A program made the position numbers and the translations under genes. From JAGNRR01 sp964409905 (lineage in GTDB: Bacteria > Bacteroidota > Bacteroidia > Chitinophagales > Chitinophagaceae), in assembly GCA_964409905.1 (NCBI GenBank), contig CAYPET010000007.1, positions 40,244-104,243 of the forward strand: DNA of 64,000 nt, read 5' to 3'. The notes under the pieces are model-generated. The model was not told the origin of the DNA. It was given only the letters and a program-made list of their open reading frames with translations, and ran no database searches. Position 1 is the stretch's first letter. The number at the start of each line of letters is the position of its first letter. This document shows positions 52,782-61,401 of this stretch, piece by piece.

Positions 52782-53003
52782 ATGTTTTGGACTCTTGAAT
52801 TAGCCTCCCACCTTGAGGAAGCTCCCTGGCCCGCAACGAAAGAAGAATTGCTTGATTATGCAATTCGTTCTGGTGCTCCATTAGAAGTAATTGAAAACTT
52901 GCAAGAGATGGACGATGAAGGTGAAATTTATGAAGGTATAGATGATATCTGGCCGGATTATCCGACGCACGACGACTTTTTCTTTAACGAAGATGAATAC
53001 TAA
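52782..53003 (+). CDS. Small acidic DUF2795-like protein
   Basis: The 73-residue acidic protein has the pattern of the small DUF2795 proteins conserved in Bacteroidota: LEEAPWPATKEELLDYAIRSGAP, then VIENLQEMDDEGEIYEGIDDIWPDYP and an acidic C-terminus. The fold suggests a small regulatory or nucleic-acid-related protein, but its function is not known. It has its own promoter and a hairpin terminator after the stop. Confidence 0.75.
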   Translation: MFWTLELASHLEEAPWPATKEELLDYAIRSGAPLEVIENLQEMDDEGEIYEGIDDIWPDYPTHDDFFFNEDEY

Positions 53004-53031
53004 AAAAAAGCTCAGCATAAGCTGCGCATTT
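53002..53031. terminator. Bidirectional terminator
   Basis: Stem GCTCAGC/GCTGCGC (one mismatch), 4-base loop. The minus strand has eight T after the stem, so it best fits termination of the PyrR-like gene; the plus side has a shorter T run. Confidence 0.65.
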
Positions 53032-53529
53032 TTATTCTATAAAGGCACGCTTGATCTGTCCTTTATCAATTTCGACTGTTATATTTTCTTCTAAGGTTGT
53101 AGATAGTTGTAACCCAACATAATCGGCACAGACAGGGTAAGATTTATGCTTGCGGTCTACTAAAACACATATCTGAATCCGCTTAGCTATGACGTTTAGG
53201 AATGGATTTAAAGCATAAAGCAGAGTTCTGCCAGAATTAGCTACATCGTCAATAATAATGATGGATTTATTGTCCAAATTATTCGTATCGCTCAAGCTAC
53301 ATTCAATAGGATTTCGTTTATCAATGTCTATGGCTAATAAGCGTACTTTAGCCTTACTCAATTTTTTAACGCGTTTTTCCAATTCGCCGGCAATGGCATA
53401 ACCTCTTCGTTGTAATCCTACCAAGATGATTTCTTTTTGGTCAAGATTGTTTTCATGTATTTGAAACGCAAGTCTTTCAAGGGTTAGTGAAATCTGCTCT
53501 TGATTTAGGATTTCTTTTTTATTGCTCAT
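53032..53529 (-). CDS. PyrR-like phosphoribosyltransferase
   Basis: Starting from ATG 53529 (165 residues), this is a type I phosphoribosyltransferase: the PRPP loop IIIIDDVANSGRTLLYAL (about 89-106), an upstream VGLQRRGYAIAGEL (about 38-51), and the PyrR-like C-terminus VLVDRKHKSYPVCADYVGLQL. PyrR binds pyr mRNA and also acts as a uracil phosphoribosyltransferase. No pyrimidine gene is adjacent and no pyr attenuator is seen, so it might be only an enzyme. The TTG at 53550 as alternative start is disfavoured because it would lie in the -7 box. Confidence 0.75.
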   Translation of the reverse strand: MSNKKEILNQEQISLTLERLAFQIHENNLDQKEIILVGLQRRGYAIAGELEKRVKKLSKAKVRLLAIDIDKRNPIECSLSDTNNLDNKSIIIIDDVANSGRTLLYALNPFLNVIAKRIQICVLVDRKHKSYPVCADYVGLQLSTTLEENITVEIDKGQIKRAFIE

Positions 53530-53547
53530 AATTTCTTCGCTAAAAGA

Positions 53548-53555
53548 CAAATTTA
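53548..53555 (-). promoter_or_regulatory. -7 box of the PyrR-like gene
   Basis: Minus-strand TAAATTTG, 18 nt before ATG 53529; supports that start and a regular short UTR. Confidence 0.5.
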
Positions 53556-53647
53556 GGTCATAGAGTTATTCTTTAATTGAAATGCAACAAATTCAGTATT
53601 TCACTTTCATTCATCAGTTGGAATACATTTTTTGACTATTTGAGTAT

Positions 53648-53655
53648 TAAATTTG
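53648..53655 (+). promoter_or_regulatory. -7 box of the Fe-S oxidoreductase operon
   Basis: TAAATTTG lies 6 nt before ATG 53662, implying a leaderless mRNA and excluding the TTG at 53653, which falls within the box. Confidence 0.5.
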
Positions 53656-53661
53656 TGTCTG

Positions 53662-54978
53662 ATGCAAATTTTACAACAGGTCTTTTTTGTATTGCTAGCG
53701 AGTTATTCAATTTGGTTTTTTTGGCGAAATATGAAACGACTCCGTCGCAATATTTTTTTAGGTAAAAGCGAAACAATAAATGATAACACACAGCAACGAT
53801 GGCGTAATGTATTGCTATTGGCTTTGGGACAGAAAAAGATGTTCAGTAAGCCCTTGGTGGCCGTAATGCATTTTATTATTTATGCTGGGTTTATTATTAT
53901 AAATATTGAGATAGTTGAAATTATTTTAGACGGCATTACCGGTCAACATCGGCTGTTTGCCAACGCCCTGGGTAGTTTTTATACATTTTTGATTAACACA
54001 TTCGAGATACTTGCTGTATTGGTTATTGTGGTGTGTCTTATTTTTCTGATGAGACGGAATATTGTCAAAATCCCTCGCTTAACAAAGGGTGAATTATCAA
54101 TGGGTTGGCCCAAAAAAGATGGCAATTTGATTTTGGTTTTTGAGATTATATTAATGGGTTTGTTTTTACAAATGAACGGATTGGATTTAGTGCTTCAAGA
54201 AATGCAAGCACCCCATTACGTGCGTACTGATTCATTTGTAATTTCTTCTTTGTTATCTCCGCTTTTTGAGGGTTATTCGCAAGATGTGCTCATTGGTTTT
54301 GAGCGGTTATACTGGTGGTTACACATTATTGGTATTTTCTTTTTCATGAATTACTTGTACTATTCCAAACATCTGCATATTATTCTGGCATTCCCAAATG
54401 CTTTTTATAGCAAGCTGGTTAGTAAAGGTGAAATGAAAAATATGCCTACTGTTCAGAATGAAATAAAATATATGATGCAACCAGAGTTGGCGCCTACCGG
54501 TGAACCATCAACTGAACCGCAACGCTTTGGTGCAAAAGATGCTACAGACCTCAGTTGGAAAAACCTTTTGGATGCCTATACATGTACAGAATGTGGTCGT
54601 TGCACAGCTGCTTGTCCTGCTAATCAGACTGGTAAATTATTATCTCCACGCAAAATTATGATGGATACACGTGATAGAATCCAAGAAATCGGCCTCAACA
54701 TTGATAAAAATGGTTCGTTTGTTGATGATGGTAAAAGTCTATTGAACGATTACATAAGTATTGAAGAATTGCGTGCATGTACTAGTTGTAACTCTTGTGT
54801 TGAAGAATGTCCCGTAAGTATTGATCCATTGTCAATAATAATGGAACTACGCCGATACTTAGTGATGGAAGAAAGTAATGCACCACAGGAATGGAACTTA
54901 ATGTTCAGTAATATAGAAAACAACATGGCACCTTGGAAATTCAGTCCGGATGACAGAGATGCCTGGGCAAATGATTAA
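53662..54978 (+). CDS. Membrane 4Fe-4S oxidoreductase subunit (HdrD/GlpC-like)
   Basis: Starting from ATG 53662 (438 residues), the protein has about five membrane helices in its first 260 residues (including a candidate haem-binding region with several His, HFIIYAGF, YWWLHIIGIF) and two 4Fe-4S clusters in the C-terminal third: CTECGRCTAACP and CTSCNSCVEECP. This is the layout of Hdr/NarI-like electron-transfer membrane subunits. The following gene supplies the CCG-domain subunit. The pair probably moves electrons between quinones and an unknown carrier; the gene is commonly labelled an Fe-S oxidoreductase. Co-transcribed with the two genes that follow. Confidence 0.8.
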   Translation: MQILQQVFFVLLASYSIWFFWRNMKRLRRNIFLGKSETINDNTQQRWRNVLLLALGQKKMFSKPLVAVMHFIIYAGFIIINIEIVEIILDGITGQHRLFANALGSFYTFLINTFEILAVLVIVVCLIFLMRRNIVKIPRLTKGELSMGWPKKDGNLILVFEIILMGLFLQMNGLDLVLQEMQAPHYVRTDSFVISSLLSPLFEGYSQDVLIGFERLYWWLHIIGIFFFMNYLYYSKHLHIILAFPNAFYSKLVSKGEMKNMPTVQNEIKYMMQPELAPTGEPSTEPQRFGAKDATDLSWKNLLDAYTCTECGRCTAACPANQTGKLLSPRKIMMDTRDRIQEIGLNIDKNGSFVDDGKSLLNDYISIEELRACTSCNSCVEECPVSIDPLSIIMELRRYLVMEESNAPQEWNLMFSNIENNMAPWKFSPDDRDAWAND

Positions 54979-54989
54979 AGTATAAAAGA

Positions 54990-55760
54990 ATGGAAGTAAA
55001 AAGAATCAATCCTAGTCAAACCCCTGAAATATTATTTTGGGTTGGCTGTGCGGGTAGTTTTGACCAACGCGCGCAAAAAATAACCAAAGCATTTGTAGAA
55101 ATCTTAAACGCCGTTGACCTGGACTATGCCATTCTCGGGAAAGAAGAAATGTGCACAGGTGATCCTGCCCGTCGGGCTGGAAATGAATTTTTATTTCAAA
55201 TGATGGCATACAATAATATTCAAACACTGAATATGTATAACATTAAAAAAATTGTAACTACTTGTCCGCACTGTTTCAATACAATAAAAAATGAATACCC
55301 TGAACTAGGTGGGAATTATGAGGTTATACATCATACCACCCTGCTGCAACAATTAATAGACGAGGGCAAAATAAAAATGCAAGAAGGTGGCGATTTTAAA
55401 GGAAAGAAGATTACCTATCACGATAGTTGTTATTTAGGCCGTGCCAATGGTATTTACGAAGCACCTCGAAAAGTATTAGAAACTTTGGATGCCGAATTAG
55501 TCGAGCTAAAACGTTGCAGAGCTAAAGGACTTTGTTGTGGTGCCGGAGGTGCTCAAATGTTCAAAGAAGAAGAAAAAGGCGACAAAAATGTCAATATAGA
55601 ACGTACGCAAGAAGCATTGGCAACCGGCGCTACCACTATTGCTGCCAACTGCCCATTTTGTATTACCATGTTAGGTGACGGGATAAAAAATGCTAATAAA
55701 GAAGATCAGGTTGAGATAAAGGATATTGCAGAACTTATAAACGAAAACATGCAGAAATAA
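54990..55760 (+). CDS. CCG-domain Fe-S oxidoreductase (HdrB/LutA-like)
   Basis: The 256-residue protein has two CCG domains: FWVGCAGSFD ... GKEEMCTGDPARR ... TTCPHCFNTIKNEYP in the first half, and YHDSCYLGR ... GLCCGAGGAQMF ... ANCPFC in the second. These Cys-rich motifs bind the noncubane 4Fe-4S clusters or disulphide/lactate chemistry in HdrB, GlpC and LutA proteins. It is 11 bp after the membrane Fe-S subunit and overlaps the next gene by 1 bp. The substrate is not identified. Confidence 0.85.
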   Translation: MEVKRINPSQTPEILFWVGCAGSFDQRAQKITKAFVEILNAVDLDYAILGKEEMCTGDPARRAGNEFLFQMMAYNNIQTLNMYNIKKIVTTCPHCFNTIKNEYPELGGNYEVIHHTTLLQQLIDEGKIKMQEGGDFKGKKITYHDSCYLGRANGIYEAPRKVLETLDAELVELKRCRAKGLCCGAGGAQMFKEEEKGDKNVNIERTQEALATGATTIAANCPFCITMLGDGIKNANKEDQVEIKDIAELINENMQK

Positions 55761-56269
55761 TGCACCGCGAATTAGACAAAATACCTACTGACTTTTCAGA
55801 AAATAGCCGCGTTTGGATTTTTCAATCTTCAAGACCATTCGGTCAGCAAGAGACTCTAGAAATAAACGAGCAATTACGTAATTTTTACCTGCAGTGGCAA
55901 TCGCATGGTGAACCTGTTAAAGGTTGGGGCGAGTTACTGTTTGGGACTTTCGTAGTGCTATTGGCTGACGAAAATAAGGCCCAAGTTAGTGGTTGTAGTA
56001 CCGATGGTATGACGCGCGTAATAAAAAGTTTTGAGCGGCAATATGCAGTGAACTTTTTTGATAGAATGACCTTGACTTTTCTTGTAAAAGATAAGATTGA
56101 AATGTTGCCAATGAACCAAATTCCCTATGCATTAGAGAAAGGGTTCATTAGCAATCAGACTCCCCTTTTTAATAATCTTGTATCAACAAAACAATTACTT
56201 TTAGATGCCTGGTTAGTACCGCTGGAAAAAAGTTGGTTGTGGCAAAGATTAGCAGAAAAAACTAATTAA
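55760..56269 (+). CDS. Conserved Bacteroidota protein often mislabelled ABC ATPase
   Basis: A 169-residue protein with no Walker A, Walker B or ABC signature, though relatives are often annotated as ABC transporter ATPase. The visible conserved patches are VWIFQSSRPF, HGEPVKGWGELLFGTFVVLLAD and GCSTDGMTRVIKSFERQY. The start overlaps the stop of the CCG-domain gene by 1 bp, so it is translationally coupled to the Fe-S proteins and may help their assembly or stability. The function is unknown. Confidence 0.7.
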   Translation: MHRELDKIPTDFSENSRVWIFQSSRPFGQQETLEINEQLRNFYLQWQSHGEPVKGWGELLFGTFVVLLADENKAQVSGCSTDGMTRVIKSFERQYAVNFFDRMTLTFLVKDKIEMLPMNQIPYALEKGFISNQTPLFNNLVSTKQLLLDAWLVPLEKSWLWQRLAEKTN

Positions 56270-56302
56270 ATTTCAAATAATCCTTAATTTCGCCGACCAA
56301 TT

Positions 56303-56376
56303 GGTCTCGTAGCTCAGCTGGATAGAGCATCAGATTTCTAATCTGACGGTCCCAGGTTCGAATCCTGGCGGGATCA
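56303..56376 (+). tRNA. tRNA-Arg(TCT)
   Basis: Acceptor GGTCTCG/CGGGATC with two G-T pairs, D-arm GCTC/GAGC, anticodon stem TCAGA/TCTGA with loop TTTCTAA (anticodon TCT), T-arm CCAGG/CCTGG. Followed by its own terminator. Confidence 0.95.
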
Positions 56377-56381
56377 CTTGC

Positions 56382-56409
56382 AAACCTCACCTGATGTGAG
56401 GTTTTTTTT
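56382..56409 (+). terminator. Terminator of tRNA-Arg
   Basis: Stem AACCTCAC/GTGAGGTT with a 5-base loop and a run of eight T. Confidence 0.85.
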
Positions 56410-56550
56410 ATGCTTATCAATTGGGAAGCAATATTTTATACCTACTCTCAAAAAAATGTCATTTTTTATCCAAAATTGCCTGTAAATCAGGTATTTGTTA
56501 GAATTATTGTTAGCCTTTTTGGGTTTCTTCGTAATTTAGACGACAACATC

Positions 56551-59500
56551 ATGTATAATTTCCTAAACAAATCATTGAAGCAAGTTTTCGTCAGTTTGAT
56601 GTTGCTTCTTTTACCAATATTTCTTTTTGCACAAGCTGATAATTCATATACAGTGCAATTACAATCCAGATCATTTACACCCGAAGAAAGTGTCATTACC
56701 CAATCAGAAGATAATTTGTTGAAGAGTACATTTTTTAACGACAATTATTACCTGTTGATTCAATTTTATAAACTGCCCTCTGAAGAGGAAAAATTTTTCT
56801 TGGCTACAAGAGGTATTAACCTGAAGGCTTACATTCCCAATATGGCCTACACAGCCTCTGTTACAGCCAGCCGTATTGAGAATATAAAAAACCCCTTAAT
56901 ACGTTCCGTTTTCAAATTTCTGCCTGCTGATAAAACGGTACCCGAAATCTTAAATGGACAAACCATTCCTCATGCTATTAAAGAAGTTGGGCACATTGAT
57001 CTGAGTATAATTACCTATGAAACTGTGTCTGCTGCAAGTATACTGCCAAGCCTTAATAAATTGAATGCTCGTATCATCGAAGACAATCCTGACTTCCAAA
57101 CTTTCGTTGTTCGTGTGCCTATTGGCAACATGGCTGATATTGTAGATCTTCCTTTTGTGCAATGGGTTGAATATGTTTCGCCTCCTGATGAGCTTGAAAA
57201 TACGCTGGGGCGCACGCTGCATCGGGTAAATGATTTGAACGATGGCATACGTAATTTAAAAGGCGATAGCATACAAGTTAGCATATGGGATGGTGGTGAG
57301 GTTGGTGCTCACATTGACTTTACGCCTAATGGCCGGCTTACGCAAGTCGAATTTAGTAGTCCAAGTGACCATGCTACGCATTGTTCAGGTACCATTTTAG
57401 GACGTGGGGTTATTAATCCTGATGCAAGAGGCATGGTACCAAACGCGAAATTGTATTCTTACAATTTCAACGGTAATATTCAAACTGAAATGGCCACAGG
57501 TATACCGTTATACAATTTAATGGTAAGCAGTCATTCTTATGGTAGCACCCAGACATGCGGGGTTAATGGCTCAGGTGTTGTTTACGACTCTCGGAGTCGA
57601 AATACAGATATCAACTTAAATAATTATCCATTTCACTTACATTGTCACTCCGCAGGTAACTCACAAAGTAGCTGCAGTGGTGGTTGGTCTACAATTACAA
57701 GCTCAGGCAAACCTGCAAAAAATAATATAGTAGTTGCCGCCCTTTCGACATCTGAAAGTTTGGCCAGTTTCAGCAGTTGTGGGCCAGTACAAGATGGGCG
57801 TATCAAACCCGAAATATCTGCCTTGGGTACAAGTGTATTATCAACCTTGTCGAATAACAATTATGCAAACTATTCTGGAACATCAATGGCTACACCGGGT
57901 GTTGCCGGTACTGTGGCTTTATTGGTGCAGCGCTACAGGCAGTTAAATGCCAATGCCCTTCCGCCATCTAGTTTAATCAAAAACTCAATATTAAACACCG
58001 CAGAAGATTTAGGCAATCCCGGCCCGGATTACCGCTATGGTTTTGGTAGAATTAATGCATTGGAAGCTGTTAAAATGTTGGAACAAAATAGATATGTTGT
58101 AAATACTATAAGCACCGGCAATACAAATAATATAACTGTTACCGTACCTGCCGGAGCCACAAAACTTCGAGTGATGCTTACATGGAATGATCCTGCAGGT
58201 GCCTCAAATGCTGCTATCCCATTAGTAAATAATCTAGATTTGTCAGTTATCAATGGCACTACAACAACCTTACCTTGGATATTGGATAAAAATAATCCGG
58301 GGGCTGTGGCTTTAAGAGGTGTTGACAATGTAAGCAACATAGAACAAGTTACTATTGATAACCCAACTGCGGGTACCTACACCCTTCGCGTAAATGGTCT
58401 TGCAGTACCAATTGGAGGTAATCAACAATATGCACTAACATGGAGTATTGATATGCCTGGGCTGGAGATTGTTTACCCCAATGGAAATGAGCATTTTAGT
58501 TCAGGTTCTAACGAAACAATCCGTTGGAATAATAATGGCGTTACGGCCAACCAAACCCTTCAGTATTCAACAAATGGCGGAACTTCTTGGACTACCATTG
58601 CTTCAAACATTAATGCAAATACGAGAAATTACGTTTGGAATCCTCCAAATTTAAATACAGGGAATGCCCTTATCCGTGTAACCAGTGGCGCTTTTCTAGA
58701 TCAGAGCGACGCTCTTTTCACAATTCTTGGCAGACCCGGTGGTTTTGCCGGTAGTAGTAACAATACATGTAACGCTGGTGAAATTAATTTTACATGGAAT
58801 GCCGTTAGCAATGCGACGCACTATGATATTATGTTTTTAAATTCAAGTACGGGAAACTTTGATACATTAGGTACCAACATTACCGGCACCAGTTATACCG
58901 GTACAGGGCTGACTCCAAATACAAGTATGTGGTTTTATATTGTTGCAAAAAATAATACTACCGGTGCCATTTCGAAAAGATCCAATAGTATAAATGTTAC
59001 CACCTCCAGCTCTGGTGTTGGCCTGTCCGCGCCAGGTAATATTTCAGGCGCAACTAGCGTATGCTCTTTAACTAATGGAGTGGCATATAGTATTAGCCCG
59101 GTAACCGGTGCTGTGTTTTATACTTGGACAGTGCCGAATGGTGCTAATATTGTAAATGGACAGGGTACCGCGAATATTATCGTTGATTTTACCAATGGCA
59201 GCACAAGTGGAAATATTAGCGTAGTAGCCAGCAATAATATCTGTACATCAACACCATCTCAACTTGCTGTAACTGTAAGTCCTTTGCCAACCCAACCAGT
59301 TATAAGCACTACAGACCCGCAATGTATTTCAGGTACAGGCGTCATTACGGTGACCTCCCCTTTGGCCACTGGATTGGAGTATAGTATTAACGGTACAAAT
59401 TATCAATCAGGGACAACTTTCTCCCCGATACCTGGTACCTATAACGTTACTGCCAGAGTTTCCAATAACCCAACTTGCGTAAGTGTTGCTACTCAAGCTG

Positions 59501-59925
59501 TGATTAATGTCGGTACGATTAACTGCGTAACAGACCTAGCAGCAGGTGCCCAAAATTTAAATCCGTCAATACCCGAAGGGGGTACATCAACCTTAAATTT
59601 CATTGTAAGTAATATTGGCACTGCAGCAACAAATGGAGGCCCAATCATGGTCACTATTTTTAAACCGTCGAATGCATCTTCATTTATATTGAATTTGCCT
59701 CCCGGTTGGACAATTGTTTCTAATAATCCTTCATTAATTAGCATTACCTCAAACAACATTATACAGCCAGGACTTGCAAATGCAGAGATTATTACAGCCA
59801 TCTATACCCATAATAATACAAATGAAGATGCTGTGAAAAATAGTTATATCTACATCACGCCTGGTTCAAACGGCGAAACGGATGGCTCAAATAACCAGGG
59901 TGGCACTTTTATACAAGTAAACTAA
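56551..59925 (+). CDS. Secreted subtilisin-like (S8) serine protease, multidomain
   Basis: The start chosen is ATG 56551 (1124 residues), which puts a signal peptide (MYNFLNKSLKQVFVSLMLLL...FAQ) at the N-terminus; the frame extends upstream to 56410 within the terminator. After a propeptide (about 30-220) comes an S8 catalytic domain with Asp247 (IWDGGEVG), His277 (HATHCSG), Asn370 (HSAGNS) and Ser445 (SGTSMATPG), then a P-domain-like beta sandwich (about 530-640), Ig/FN3-like and PKD-like modules (640-1000) and a C-terminal CARDB-like domain. Unlike other secreted proteins here it has no recognisable T9SS type A or B tail, so the export route is uncertain. It is likely an extracellular protease. 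Confidence 0.85.
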   Translation: MYNFLNKSLKQVFVSLMLLLLPIFLFAQADNSYTVQLQSRSFTPEESVITQSEDNLLKSTFFNDNYYLLIQFYKLPSEEEKFFLATRGINLKAYIPNMAYTASVTASRIENIKNPLIRSVFKFLPADKTVPEILNGQTIPHAIKEVGHIDLSIITYETVSAASILPSLNKLNARIIEDNPDFQTFVVRVPIGNMADIVDLPFVQWVEYVSPPDELENTLGRTLHRVNDLNDGIRNLKGDSIQVSIWDGGEVGAHIDFTPNGRLTQVEFSSPSDHATHCSGTILGRGVINPDARGMVPNAKLYSYNFNGNIQTEMATGIPLYNLMVSSHSYGSTQTCGVNGSGVVYDSRSRNTDINLNNYPFHLHCHSAGNSQSSCSGGWSTITSSGKPAKNNIVVAALSTSESLASFSSCGPVQDGRIKPEISALGTSVLSTLSNNNYANYSGTSMATPGVAGTVALLVQRYRQLNANALPPSSLIKNSILNTAEDLGNPGPDYRYGFGRINALEAVKMLEQNRYVVNTISTGNTNNITVTVPAGATKLRVMLTWNDPAGASNAAIPLVNNLDLSVINGTTTTLPWILDKNNPGAVALRGVDNVSNIEQVTIDNPTAGTYTLRVNGLAVPIGGNQQYALTWSIDMPGLEIVYPNGNEHFSSGSNETIRWNNNGVTANQTLQYSTNGGTSWTTIASNINANTRNYVWNPPNLNTGNALIRVTSGAFLDQSDALFTILGRPGGFAGSSNNTCNAGEINFTWNAVSNATHYDIMFLNSSTGNFDTLGTNITGTSYTGTGLTPNTSMWFYIVAKNNTTGAISKRSNSINVTTSSSGVGLSAPGNISGATSVCSLTNGVAYSISPVTGAVFYTWTVPNGANIVNGQGTANIIVDFTNGSTSGNISVVASNNICTSTPSQLAVTVSPLPTQPVISTTDPQCISGTGVITVTSPLATGLEYSINGTNYQSGTTFSPIPGTYNVTARVSNNPTCVSVATQAVINVGTINCVTDLAAGAQNLNPSIPEGGTSTLNFIVSNIGTAATNGGPIMVTIFKPSNASSFILNLPPGWTIVSNNPSLISITSNNIIQPGLANAEIITAIYTHNNTNEDAVKNSYIYITPGSNGETDGSNNQGGTFIQVN

Positions 59926-60039
59926 TTGGCAAAATGACAATATTATTTATTTGATTTTATTAAAGCTTTTACCAGGTTACGAAGACAATTACTTAACAAT
60001 TTAACACAGTAGTAAATGGTCTGAGAGACCTCAATATCC

Positions 60040-60047
60040 TACTTTTG
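60040..60047 (+). promoter_or_regulatory. -7 box of ndk
   Basis: TACTTTTG exact match, 19 nt before the ATG, giving a regular short 5' UTR. Confidence 0.55.
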
Positions 60048-60066
60048 CGCGCAAATAAAAAGAAAT

Positions 60067-60483
60067 ATGTCAAACAGAACTTTTACAATGATTAAACCAG
60101 ATGCCGTTCAGGATGGCCATATTGGTGCAATTTTAGCAAAAATAAATGAAGCCGGGTTTACTATTAAAGCAATGAAAATGACAAAGCTCTCCAAAGAGAA
60201 GGCAGGTCAATTCTATGAAGTGCATAAAGAAAGACCCTTCTATGGCGAGTTGACAGACTTCATGAGTAGTGGTCATATTGTAGCTGCAATTTTAGAAAAA
60301 GATAATGCCGTTGCAGATTTCAGAAAATTGATAGGTGCTACAAATCCTGCAGAAGCTGAAGAAGGAACCATTAGAAAGATGTTTGCACGCAGCCTTGGCG
60401 AGAATGCTGTTCATGGAAGTGATAGCGATGAAAATGCTAAAATTGAAGGAGACTTCTTTTTTAGTCAGTTAGAAACCTTTTAA
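60067..60483 (+). CDS. ndk: Nucleoside diphosphate kinase
   Basis: A 138-residue kinase with the standard NDK landmarks: RTFTMIKPDAV at the start, the Kpn-loop region, and the catalytic His116 in NAVHGSDS, which is phosphorylated on each cycle. It balances NTP pools. It is preceded by its own promoter and followed by a long hairpin with a T-run that touches the amn start. Neighbour amn also acts on nucleotides, giving a small nucleotide metabolism pair. Confidence 0.96.
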   Translation: MSNRTFTMIKPDAVQDGHIGAILAKINEAGFTIKAMKMTKLSKEKAGQFYEVHKERPFYGELTDFMSSGHIVAAILEKDNAVADFRKLIGATNPAEAEEGTIRKMFARSLGENAVHGSDSDENAKIEGDFFFSQLETF

Positions 60484-60507
60484 TATTCCACCACCATCGG
60501 TGGCAAG

Positions 60508-60549
60508 AGGGCAGAATATTTTATCTTTATAAATATCCTGCCCTTTTTT
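60508..60549 (+). terminator. Terminator-like hairpin between ndk and amn
   Basis: A 14-bp stem with one A-C mismatch (5' arm 60508-60521, 3' arm 60531-60544), a 9-base loop and six T (60544-60549). It ends only 5 nt before the amn ATG, so it can end ndk transcription and may also control amn. Confidence 0.75.
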
Positions 60550-60554
60550 ATTCT

Positions 60555-61325
60555 ATGAAATCGAAGAAAGAAATTGTTGACAACTGGTTGCCCCGTTATA
60601 CAGGTAAAGCCGTAAATGATTTCGGCAAGTATATTCTTTTAACCAATTTTCAGTATTATGTACAGATGTTTGCCGAAGCGCATCAAATACCAATTGATGG
60701 TGAAGATAAACCTATGCCCTCATCTACAGCCGAAGGTGTAAGTATAATCAACTTTGGTATGGGTTCGCCAATGGCTGCATTGGTAATTGACTTACTTAGT
60801 GCGGTTCAACCAAAAGCGGTGCTCTTTCTTGGGATATGTGGCGGATTGAAAAGTAAAAATAAAGTGGGTGACTTGATATTACCCATTGCTGCTATTCGTG
60901 GTGAAGGTAGTAGCAATGACTATTTTCCGCCTGAAGTGCCTGCACTACCTGTTTTTGCACTGCAAAAAGCCATTTCTACTACGATAAGGGACATGGAATT
61001 GGACTATTGGAGCAGTACCGTGTATACCACGAACAGACGGGTTTGGGAACATGATGAAGAATTCAAGCATTACCTGCGCAAATTACGAGTTGATGCGATT
61101 GATATGGAGACAGCAACCCTTTTTATCACAGCTTTCTACAATCGCATTTCTTGTGGTGCACTTTTATTAATTAGCGATGAGCCCATGACGCCGGAAGGTG
61201 TAAAAACAGAGACCAGCGACAAAACAGTAACATCAAAATTTGTAAAACAACATCTGAGTATTGGTATACAGTCTTTGAAACAATTAATAAATGAAGGTCT
61301 GACTGTGAAACATTTGAAATATTGA
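60555..61325 (+). CDS. amn: AMP nucleosidase
   Basis: A 256-residue nucleoside phosphorylase-fold protein of the short Bacteroidota AMP nucleosidase type: IINFGMGSPMAALVIDLL, FLGICGGLKSKNKVGD, and the substrate-binding AIDMETATLF with Asp at the C-terminal SDEPMTPEG. It splits AMP to adenine and ribose 5-phosphate, helping to control AMP levels. It lies 71 bp after ndk, but a terminator-like hairpin occupies that space, and its ATG is 5 nt after the T-run. A possible -7 variant TATCTTTA (60523-60530) sits in the hairpin loop. Confidence 0.86.
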   Translation: MKSKKEIVDNWLPRYTGKAVNDFGKYILLTNFQYYVQMFAEAHQIPIDGEDKPMPSSTAEGVSIINFGMGSPMAALVIDLLSAVQPKAVLFLGICGGLKSKNKVGDLILPIAAIRGEGSSNDYFPPEVPALPVFALQKAISTTIRDMELDYWSSTVYTTNRRVWEHDEEFKHYLRKLRVDAIDMETATLFITAFYNRISCGALLLISDEPMTPEGVKTETSDKTVTSKFVKQHLSIGIQSLKQLINEGLTVKHLKY

Positions 61326-61392
61326 GCCCTTTTTAGATTTTAAAATATATCAAATAAATTTCGGTTGCTCATTATCAGCGTGATATTGTTAG

Positions 61393-61400
61393 TAAATTTG
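61393..61400 (+). promoter_or_regulatory. -7 box of the oligopeptide ABC ATPase gene
   Basis: TAAATTTG, 1 nt before ATG 61402 and 4 nt before in-frame GTG 61405. By the spacing of other genes here, the GTG could be the true leaderless start, one codon shorter than the ATG version. Confidence 0.45.
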
Positions 61401-61401
61401 A

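Noticed and set aside
58500..59900. Repeated modules in the S8 protease as a DNA repeat or recombination hot spot
   Set aside because: Similarity is at the protein-fold level only; no long direct DNA repeats are seen.
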